Assembly (NCBI GenBank): GCA_910586385.1
Contig: CAJUGX010000005.1
Location: 46,411 to 110,410, forward strand
Origin: an uncultured Christensenella sp.
Lineage (GTDB): Bacteria; Bacillota; Clostridia; Christensenellales; UBA1242
DNA: 64,000 bases
Reading direction: 5' to 3'
Shown one piece after another: positions 51,818-59,262 of the stretch (positions are counted from its first letter, which is position 1; each line of letters begins with the position of its first letter). The notes beneath the pieces are model-generated. The model saw only the letters and a program-made list of their open reading frames with translations. It made no database searches and was not told the DNA's origin. The translations under genes were made by a program, and so were the position numbers.

Positions 51818-53417
51818 TTGTTTCTCCTTTATCTTTAAGAGCTAAGTATTCTTGACTTAATTTGTTTTTGATAGCCCTTTGCGCTTCGGTTCTACTGCTA
51901 TATCCTGAATATTTTCTTTCGATGTCTATTAATTCCATAAATAATTTTGCGTCAAAACTTTTCTCTTTACAAATATCTTCTAGTACTTTAAGGTCATCAT
52001 TTGTAAATACATTTATATCATCATCTACTATTTTGAAATCATCATTATAAAATGACTTATAAATTTTTTCTACAGAATTATCTAGATCCCCCACTTCTCT
52101 CCAAAGTTTTTGTATCTCTACCAATTCTTCTAATTTTATTAATTGGTGTTTGTGTTCTAAACTATATTGTGTGCTTAAGAGTTTTATAAGCATTTCTTTT
52201 CTTGTCTCTAAAGTGAAAGGCCCAAGTCCAAGTTGATAGAATTCATCGTCTAACTTTTTGATTATAATTCTCGGGTTATTCCCAAGTGTCAAATCAACAT
52301 TATTTCTTACAATGAAATTCTTTGCTTCCACTTCGCTTTGTGCGGAATTAAATACATTCCACTCCAAACCTTGACTATCTATCCACCTGCCCTCAATCAT
52401 TTTAATAACATTCTTGCTTCTATTACCTTTTGCTGGGATAACAAGATCCCCGTTTTCTAGTTTGTTAATTCTAGCAAAGTATATCGAGCCATTTGCTCTT
52501 CTTTTCATCCTTTTGTCTTCATCATCTCTAATAGAGTAAAGCCAATTTCTATAGTCAAGTAATGGTTTTAACCATTTAACACCACTTCGAATAAATCCAG
52601 TTAATGATTTATCTTCACTCACAACCGTGCATACCCAACAACCAAATCTGCTATTACCACAAGTTGTTTTTTTCTTGTCATCTTCTGACATCATTATCGG
52701 ACATTCTTCTCCTGATAATGAATCGCTATATAACTTAAACAATTCATTGTTATCTGCTCCCCAAGGTGATTTGTTATTTAACAAATAATTCCAAACATCA
52801 TCTTTGGTAAAGTTCCTTATAGGTGCAAAAACATAAGAGTTTGATTGAGTAGTATGTCTCATCAGATCTTTACCTGCTATTGTATGATTTTCAAGAACTC
52901 TATCTCTAGAATTACTTTCTCCTTCACGAACCCCAAGTATCATCACAGCTTCACCATACTCTCCTAAAATACTTTCTGTAAACTTGTTTGCAGGCTCAAT
53001 TTTCATTCTATCTGTACACCATCTAAAAGTTTGGTTAGGACAAGGGTACCCTCTTCCAATTAAGTTTGCCCAAAACCCCCTATCATAATCTGGTCGAACA
53101 ATGCTCGCTTTTATTGGTAATTCCATTTCTTGTGATAGCTTATTTAAACCATTAATTGTGCATTCAATAGTGTCTATTATCATAGGGGTTTCAACCATTG
53201 TATCTGAAGAAATTACATAAATTATTTTTTCAAGTTTATCACCTTTTTTCTTCATCTCAAGTAGAGTGTCAACGATTATTTGAGTTGCACAAGTAGAATC
53301 CTTTCCCCCACTATAGCCTATTATCCAAGGTCTATTATCTTGAAGATAGATTTTTCTTATTTTTTCTTTAGTTATATCCACTAATTTAGAAATGTCTAAA
53401 TCATTTAAAATGCTCAT
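51798..53417 (-). CDS. dndC: DNA phosphorothioation protein DndC
   Basis: The 539-residue protein has the PAPS-reductase/ATP-pyrophosphatase P-loop GYSGGKDSTCA (SGGKDST at residues 36-42) and NQTFRWCTDRMK. Cysteines around residues 225-260 (ECPIM, CGNSRFGCWVC) should hold the [4Fe-4S] cluster. DndC activates DNA phosphate or sulfur during replacement of a non-bridging oxygen by sulfur. Four-base overlap with dndB (ATGA). Confidence 0.95.
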   Translation of the reverse strand: MSILNDLDISKLVDITKEKIRKIYLQDNRPWIIGYSGGKDSTCATQIIVDTLLEMKKKGDKLEKIIYVISSDTMVETPMIIDTIECTINGLNKLSQEMELPIKASIVRPDYDRGFWANLIGRGYPCPNQTFRWCTDRMKIEPANKFTESILGEYGEAVMILGVREGESNSRDRVLENHTIAGKDLMRHTTQSNSYVFAPIRNFTKDDVWNYLLNNKSPWGADNNELFKLYSDSLSGEECPIMMSEDDKKKTTCGNSRFGCWVCTVVSEDKSLTGFIRSGVKWLKPLLDYRNWLYSIRDDEDKRMKRRANGSIYFARINKLENGDLVIPAKGNRSKNVIKMIEGRWIDSQGLEWNVFNSAQSEVEAKNFIVRNNVDLTLGNNPRIIIKKLDDEFYQLGLGPFTLETRKEMLIKLLSTQYSLEHKHQLIKLEELVEIQKLWREVGDLDNSVEKIYKSFYNDDFKIVDDDINVFTNDDLKVLEDICKEKSFDAKLFMELIDIERKYSGYSSRTEAQRAIKNKLSQEYLALKDKGETNEDKFY

Positions 53418-54481
53418 ACTTTACCTCTTAAAGATTTCTCTTTCTTTTGTTCATCGTTAGTTAAGCTTAAACCAAGTAATTGTTTAATTTTTGAACAAGT
53501 ATATCTCACCGCTTCATCATTGTTCTGCACTTTTCCATTTGGTTTAATAACCCTATTTTTCCAGTCAGAATTTGACCTTAACCAGTCAATTTGTGATAAT
53601 TTAACTAAGTAATCTTCCATTTTGATATCTTTGTTCTCATAAAAGAAAGAACCTAATCTTCCCAAAGCCAAAATGGTTATTGCCAAAGTAATGATATAGT
53701 TTTCTCTTAAATCCTTTTTTGTCAATTCCCTATTCATTACTTCTTTCCACTCTACAATATTCTCTGATACTAATTCCCAAAATTTTAAAAGGAACATTTC
53801 ATCATCTTCAGAACATACGCCTTTTATAATCTTCTGATTTGCTTTATAAATGTTATTTAGAGTGAAAAGATTAGAAGAATTCTTTCCTAAATTATCTTTT
53901 TCTTTATCAGTAAACTTTTTAAAGAAAGGAATTTTATTAATAATATTTTTCGTTGCAACTGCCAAACCATCACGGGAGTCGTATAATGTTGCTATAGAAT
54001 TTGAAGTTTTAACTGCGTGTTTGTTTAAATCGGTAAACATTTGCTGACTTCTGGCTAAGCCTTCATCTTTAAAGAATACTATTGATATAGTTTCATTTGA
54101 AAGACTTTCATCTTCTAGCATTGCCTTTTCAATGGCTGCTTTTCTATGTTGCCCATCATTTATAAGAAAAGTTGCATTCATGTCAACTTCAAGTATTCCA
54201 ACATCTTCACTTTGTTGGAATTGCGTAAATTGAAATTTACCATCTATTGAGGCAGATAGTGCCGAAAATACATAAGAATTTCTATTATTGAGAATATAAC
54301 TTGCGATTTCTGGAATTCTCATTTCATTAAGTTTTCTTTGAGCTCTGAACTCCGGAAGAACTGAATTATCAGTATTTTCACTAAACAGTTTCCCTAACAA
54401 ATTCAATGGAACCATGGATATATAATACTCACAATTTGCCTGAACTCCCCTAACTGCTGGGAATTTATAAGTAAATTTCAT
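53414..54481 (-). CDS. dndB: DndB, DGQHR-motif protein
   Basis: The 355-residue protein carries the family-defining DGQHR (residues 109-113, FLINDGQHRKAAIEKAM). In other bacteria DndB limits modification and can repress the dnd operon by binding its promoter. Here it is the first gene of dndBCDEA. The ATG follows GAGGTG. Two overlapping palindromes in the promoter upstream are possible DndB sites. It is a cytosolic DNA-binding protein. Confidence 0.93.
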   Translation of the reverse strand: MKFTYKFPAVRGVQANCEYYISMVPLNLLGKLFSENTDNSVLPEFRAQRKLNEMRIPEIASYILNNRNSYVFSALSASIDGKFQFTQFQQSEDVGILEVDMNATFLINDGQHRKAAIEKAMLEDESLSNETISIVFFKDEGLARSQQMFTDLNKHAVKTSNSIATLYDSRDGLAVATKNIINKIPFFKKFTDKEKDNLGKNSSNLFTLNNIYKANQKIIKGVCSEDDEMFLLKFWELVSENIVEWKEVMNRELTKKDLRENYIITLAITILALGRLGSFFYENKDIKMEDYLVKLSQIDWLRSNSDWKNRVIKPNGKVQNNDEAVRYTCSKIKQLLGLSLTNDEQKKEKSLRGKV

Positions 54482-54499
54482 TTTTTCACCTCAAAAAAA

Positions 54500-54547
54500 T
54501 ATACTTAAGTATATACTTAAGTATATCATATAAATTCCTCAAAACAA
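54500..54547 (-). promoter_or_regulatory. dnd promoter with tandem operator palindromes
   Basis: Minus strand TTGTTT (54542-54547), 16-base spacer, TATACT (54520-54525). TATACTTAAGTATA occurs twice, at 54500-54513 and 54512-54525, sharing two bases; the first copy read contains the whole -10 box. A protein bound there would block RNA polymerase. Confidence 0.75.
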
Positions 54548-54586
54548 AACAATTTACATTAATATTATTGTATTTTTCTAAATTGA

Positions 54587-55111
54587 TTATTGTAAATCAT
54601 CAATATTTAACGCTTCATCCGTGATAGAATTAATGTCATAATTATATCCTTCTACTGAAGAAGCTATAAACTTCTTAACATTCTCCATCATCTCTATCGG
54701 ATCATCACTCGCTTCTTGCAACAACCTTTCAACTCCAAAGTTAGCAAATTTGGTAAGAAACTCGAACTTATTAAATTTAATCTCGCAACTAGGGTTAAAT
54801 GCCAGTTGCATTCTATCTTTTCTATCAAAATCGACAAGTTTTGATGTTAAGATAGCAGTTTGAAATAAGAAATCTAGATCAGTATTATGTGGATGTAATA
54901 CTGTTCTTGGAACTGATGGCCTATTTTCTTTATCTAGGTCATTCTCGTCACCTGCCAGATCTTGTTGTTTATCATACATAATTCCTATTGCCATACTTAT
55001 AGCATAAATACTATAGTTTGGTTGCAAAGATTGCGGAAAGAAGACAGAAAAAGCTTCCAGAGCCTTTCTCCAGCTAGAACCCTTTAATATAACATCACCG
55101 GTTATTTCCAT
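54587..55111 (-). CDS. Unrecognised 174-residue protein of the Dnd-linked cassette
   Basis: Begins MEITGDVILKGSSWRKALEAFSVFF and is mostly helical and acidic. A segment HPHNTDLDFLFQTAILTSKLVDFDRKDRMQLAF lies in the middle. I do not recognise a family. Its size, acidity and 10-base overlap with the SMC ATPase gene recall middle components of ABC-3C systems, which is inference from context. Start taken at ATG 55111 after GGAGGGG; a GTG at 55120 is possible. It is the last gene of the cassette; the dnd operon begins 105 bases downstream under its own promoter. Confidence 0.6.
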   Translation of the reverse strand: MEITGDVILKGSSWRKALEAFSVFFPQSLQPNYSIYAISMAIGIMYDKQQDLAGDENDLDKENRPSVPRTVLHPHNTDLDFLFQTAILTSKLVDFDRKDRMQLAFNPSCEIKFNKFEFLTKFANFGVERLLQEASDDPIEMMENVKKFIASSVEGYNYDINSITDEALNIDDLQ

Positions 55112-57054
55112 AATAAGCACCCCTCCTTAACTTCTGCAATATTTTGTTCTGCATTTGAGCATATTGTATAGCACTTCCCAATTTTATCCCCAAAAGCCGT
55201 TCTCAAATCATCTTTAGAGAAAAGAATAATTTGTGGAGCATATTCTGGTATGGTATCAATTACCTTTTGTCTTGGAGTATCACCCAATTTTGAGAAAGGT
55301 GCGTCCAAAACTAGAGGATATTCTTTATTTGTTAAAATTTCTTCATCTTTTAAAATCTTAAAAATCCCACCAATATAAGCAAAAGAAACCGTAGCAAATT
55401 GACCTTCAGATTTTGACTCGTCATCATTGCTGTCTACTACCCTTAAAGCAAAATCTTTACTTACGTATACTTTTCTTTTTGCCTCAAGCATTTTCTCGAG
55501 TAATTCTTGTATTGCAACTTGTAATTTAGCACTATATAAAGAAGATTTCTCATCTAATTTTTCAACAAAGTACTCTCTAACCTCATTCATAATATTAAGT
55601 TTTTCTTCAACAACAGCATTATTTTTTTGTGATTGGCTTAACTGATTAATAATTTGTTCCAATTTTTTTACAAGTCTTTTCGCTACTGCAAGTTGCTCCA
55701 AGCACCCTGTCTGCTGATTTTTATATTCTTTAATATCTTCTTCAGCTTTAGCTCTTTCTATAACCAGATCCTCGAATTGTTTATTTTCTTTCATTTGGTC
55801 ATCTATTTGTCGAATTTTTCCATCCATTTCTCTTGCTTGTTCCAAATAATTTGTCGCATTCTTAATATAGTTCTCAAGTTTTTCCCTACTATAATCTTTT
55901 CCCCACCTTCTTGCCATATCTGTAAAATTGATATACAAGTCATCATATCCTTTTGGTGGAAGATATTCATATAGAGCCTTGATTTTTTCCCTTTCTTTTT
56001 CACATATCTCATTTCCACATATACAGAACTTCTCTTTCAAAATAGCATCAACTAGCTCTTTACAAACACCGCTGATTAATTTAGAATCTTTAGATTCCTC
56101 TTTAATTGTCTTCGAAGCTCTATCAACCGCAGTTGAAATAAGAAATTTGGGAAATGTTGATATCATTTCACCACCAAATAGTTCATACTCTTTATTTGCA
56201 AAAGCAATAAAGCTATCTCTCATTTTCTTATATTCATTTCTTTTAATTTCATAATCCCTTTGAGATTTAGCGCTACCAATTTTTTCAGATATCTCTTTTA
56301 TTTTTTCTTCATTTTTGCCAATTTTTTCAGTCAAAAAATTATTTTGTTTCTCAAGATTATCCCTCTTGTTCTGAGCCACTTCCATTTGTTGCCCATAAGT
56401 AATTAATTCATTACTAGATCCCAAATTTGTCTTTTCCATAAATAAGGAGCCTAAAACAGTCGTCTTTAAATCAGTTCTTCCAATATATTCTGCAGCTTTA
56501 TCATAGACACTTAAGTCTAACATTAGGTATAGAGCATCCTTCAAACTTTTTGCAGAGTCTTTCCCTTTGACACTCAAGTCCGCAATCATCCGTTCTCCAT
56601 CAAAAAAGAAATACTCTGACAAACCTGACGGGAGAACTTGCTCAACAAATTCTTCTGGATTTTGTATCCTTACCCAATCATTATTTTCATCTTTTTTTAC
56701 AATTGAAAAACTTTTCTTAATCTCTTTTACGTCAAAAGCAGACTTTCTATAAGTCCAAACTCTTTTCATCGAATATTCTGAACCATCGTGTTGAAAATCA
56801 ATTTCCCCACTTACATCAAACTGACTATTAACATCCAAATTTTTCTCAAAGTCCAAATTATAGAGCTTATCTGTAGCAGTTTTATTAAAATGGACTACAC
56901 CATATATTATCCAACGAAAAAGTTGATGAAATGTAGTTTTCCCTGAACCATTGTCACCATATATAATGGTCGCCTTCCCATCAGTCGAGAACTCAACAGA
57001 GCCCATTTCTTTAAAATTTCTAAAATTTGCAAATCCTATCCTTTTAATTTTCAT
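55102..57054 (-). CDS. DndD-like SMC ATPase of the Dnd-linked cassette
   Basis: The 650-residue protein has Walker A GDNGSGKT (residues 33-40), the DndD-type FFFDGER (149-155), a coiled coil (about 215-500) with a cysteine cluster CICGNEIC (344-351) suited to a zinc hook, and a C-terminal head with FATVSFAYIGG and LVLDAPFSKLGD (Walker B/D-loop). It is a second, distinct DndD-like ATPase: the true DndD at 49913 lacks the cysteine cluster. It overlaps both neighbours (11 and 10 bases). I infer that it is the sensor or motor of a restriction complex. Confidence 0.85.
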   Translation of the reverse strand: MKIKRIGFANFRNFKEMGSVEFSTDGKATIIYGDNGSGKTTFHQLFRWIIYGVVHFNKTATDKLYNLDFEKNLDVNSQFDVSGEIDFQHDGSEYSMKRVWTYRKSAFDVKEIKKSFSIVKKDENNDWVRIQNPEEFVEQVLPSGLSEYFFFDGERMIADLSVKGKDSAKSLKDALYLMLDLSVYDKAAEYIGRTDLKTTVLGSLFMEKTNLGSSNELITYGQQMEVAQNKRDNLEKQNNFLTEKIGKNEEKIKEISEKIGSAKSQRDYEIKRNEYKKMRDSFIAFANKEYELFGGEMISTFPKFLISTAVDRASKTIKEESKDSKLISGVCKELVDAILKEKFCICGNEICEKEREKIKALYEYLPPKGYDDLYINFTDMARRWGKDYSREKLENYIKNATNYLEQAREMDGKIRQIDDQMKENKQFEDLVIERAKAEEDIKEYKNQQTGCLEQLAVAKRLVKKLEQIINQLSQSQKNNAVVEEKLNIMNEVREYFVEKLDEKSSLYSAKLQVAIQELLEKMLEAKRKVYVSKDFALRVVDSNDDESKSEGQFATVSFAYIGGIFKILKDEEILTNKEYPLVLDAPFSKLGDTPRQKVIDTIPEYAPQIILFSKDDLRTAFGDKIGKCYTICSNAEQNIAEVKEGCLLWK

Positions 57055-57205
57055 CTTTCATCACCTTTTCTAATTCTTTAATAATTTCCCTTGTAACAAC
57101 TTTCGAATTTAACTGTTTAACATCGTTAAAATTCTCTTGAAGCTTTTGTTTAACTATTTCTTCAACTTTTTCTTTCATGTATTCAACTATTTCTTCTTTA
57201 TTCAT
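57044..57205 (-). CDS. Small 53-residue protein of the Dnd-linked cassette
   Basis: ATG at 57205 lies within the end of the helicase gene (8-base overlap) and the frame reads 53 codons (MNKEEIVEYMKEKVEEIVKQ...) to a TAA at 57044, inside the SMC gene start (11-base overlap). It is a highly charged, uninterrupted amphipathic helix pattern. The double overlap argues that it is translated. It may be a small subunit or adaptor; no family recognised. Confidence 0.6.
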   Translation of the reverse strand: MNKEEIVEYMKEKVEEIVKQKLQENFNDVKQLNSKVVTREIIKELEKVMKDEN

Positions 57206-59252
57206 CTAACTCTCTCTCCTCTTCAATTTCGGTATAAAGCCTGATATCATCAAGCTCCAACCCATAGTTAGTTAAGTGTTTGTTTAATTCATTTAAGCAT
57301 TCCTCTTTGTTTATTGATAATCTAGCATATTCATAAAATCTTCTCAACTCAATTAAGGCAAATTTTTGAGAAGCGGTAGATGGCAACACTATTACATCAT
57401 AAATATCCGCAGACTTTTTATTGTCTTTATTATATTTTCGTAAAATTCTACCGCGCCTTTGAACAAATTCCCTATAATCATCATTGCTTGCTAAAATTAA
57501 AGCACTTTTTATCGAAGGAATATTAATACCTTCATCCAAACAACGAATCGCTACAAGTGCATCTATTTCATTTTCATTAAACATATCCACCAATTGCATT
57601 CTTCTGTTGATATCTTCAGTTGCTGTAAATTGACTAGCTTTTAAGCCTAGTCTATCAATGTGATTTTTTACAAATTGAATATGCCTAATTTCATAATCTG
57701 AATTATTATCAAATAGTTTCCCATCTCCACAATAAACAACAAAATGATCTTTAATATCTACCTGACCAATTAATTCATCTATCTTATCTGTTTTCTCTTT
57801 AGCCATTGCTATCAATCTTATTCTAGCTCGAGAACATTTTAAAAATTTATCTCTGTCAATTAATACACCTTTTTTAAAACATCCCGCCATTTGTGAAGAT
57901 AGGATACTAAACCTTTTCTCTTCCTCTTCGGTTGCTGACACATATATAGGATGATAATAATAATGCACCAGAAAATTCTTCTCTAACGCAACTTCAATTG
58001 GCAAGGAGAATACTTGTCCTCCAAAGAATTTAACTATATCAATTCCAGATTCATTGTTCTTTCCATTAACTGGGGTCGCGCTCAATCCAAGCATATATGT
58101 ATAAGTTTCTTTTAAATCATCACTTCTAGTTGTGAACCTATGAGCCTCATCTACAATTAATAATTTTTCTTTATTAGACATCTCAATTACATGAGAAAAT
58201 TTGTCAGAATTAAACGACTTAATTGTCGTAATCAAAATAACCTGTTTATCTGAATTGTACTGTTGTTGAATTATAGCCTGCCTTGCTTCAGTATACCAAC
58301 TTGAGTTCTCTGAAGAAATCAAGATAATTGTTGCATTCCTAAAAACTTTTTGAACATCTTCCGCCCACTGTTTAACAAGGTGCTTATATGGCGCCGCAAT
58401 AACCGTTAGCTGTTTCTTCTCTTCGTATAGTTTCTTTGCCGAATATATTGCAGTCCAAGTTTTACCGGTTCCTGTAGCCATAACATAAAAGCCTTTATAT
58501 CCATTATCTACCCATTTACTAATTGCCTCTTTCTGATAATCATATAATTTGATGGGCTCCTTTTGAATTGAATTAGTTTTTCTTTGTTTAACCTCTCTTA
58601 TTATCAAGTTTTGTATTGAGTCCATAAAATCATAAACTTCTACATACTCATTTCGATTTTTCCACAATCTATCAAATTCTTGAATTTCATCAAGGATACT
58701 GTCATTTTCATCTTCTACCCAACTTTTAACTACTCTTACCTTCTCGTAATTATTTTGGTAACCATTTAGAGATGAATTTGCAGAGCCATAGAATACAATG
58801 TGATTCCCATCTTTATCTGTCAAAATTCCAAGCTTATCGTGATATATTCCAGTTTTATCTCTTAATGTGGCAATTTTGATATCAAGTATCCCTCTAACAA
58901 TTAATTGATACAAAATCTCTAAATTTTCATCTGAAAACTTCAATAATTCTTCATTAAAGTTTTGAAAAAAAACTTTATTAACTATTTGTTCTTTTGTTTG
59001 ATATCCTAAAGAGATTGTTTCAATATCTTCCTTACTTAAAATTGGACTTACAATCATTTGTATTTTACCATTATTTCTCACAAAGTCTGGGATTGAGTTT
59101 ATCAATAGAGATATAACATCAGAAGAAAAGAAACCCACACTTCTTCTATATAAACAAGCCTTTTTAAGCGCAGGACAAATAAGATTATTAACTAAGTTAT
59201 AATCTCCATGGTTAATGTAACTAACTTCTATATTAAGCGATTTAAAACTCAT
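57198..59252 (-). CDS. PLD-nuclease/DEAH helicase fusion
   Basis: The 684-residue protein has an N-terminal phospholipase-D-like domain with the HKD-type motif YHDKLGI...FYGSANSS (residues 137-160), then a superfamily 2 helicase: Walker A ATGTGKT (259-265), DEAH (368-371), SATP (391-394) and QRRGRILRK (598-606). PLD-type nucleases cut DNA without metal, and the helicase would move along it. AGAGGAG precedes the ATG. It starts 10 bases after the 905-residue gene, so they are cotranscribed. It is the most likely cleavage subunit of the cassette. Confidence 0.9.
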   Translation of the reverse strand: MSFKSLNIEVSYINHGDYNLVNNLICPALKKACLYRRSVGFFSSDVISLLINSIPDFVRNNGKIQMIVSPILSKEDIETISLGYQTKEQIVNKVFFQNFNEELLKFSDENLEILYQLIVRGILDIKIATLRDKTGIYHDKLGILTDKDGNHIVFYGSANSSLNGYQNNYEKVRVVKSWVEDENDSILDEIQEFDRLWKNRNEYVEVYDFMDSIQNLIIREVKQRKTNSIQKEPIKLYDYQKEAISKWVDNGYKGFYVMATGTGKTWTAIYSAKKLYEEKKQLTVIAAPYKHLVKQWAEDVQKVFRNATIILISSENSSWYTEARQAIIQQQYNSDKQVILITTIKSFNSDKFSHVIEMSNKEKLLIVDEAHRFTTRSDDLKETYTYMLGLSATPVNGKNNESGIDIVKFFGGQVFSLPIEVALEKNFLVHYYYHPIYVSATEEEEKRFSILSSQMAGCFKKGVLIDRDKFLKCSRARIRLIAMAKEKTDKIDELIGQVDIKDHFVVYCGDGKLFDNNSDYEIRHIQFVKNHIDRLGLKASQFTATEDINRRMQLVDMFNENEIDALVAIRCLDEGINIPSIKSALILASNDDYREFVQRRGRILRKYNKDNKKSADIYDVIVLPSTASQKFALIELRRFYEYARLSINKEECLNELNKHLTNYGLELDDIRLYTEIEEERELDE

Positions 59253-59262
59253 ATTCTCCTCT

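Noticed and set aside
54587..55111. dndF or dndG, based on position next to dndB
   Set aside because: At 174 residues without an ATPase motif it does not fit DndF, DndG or DndH.
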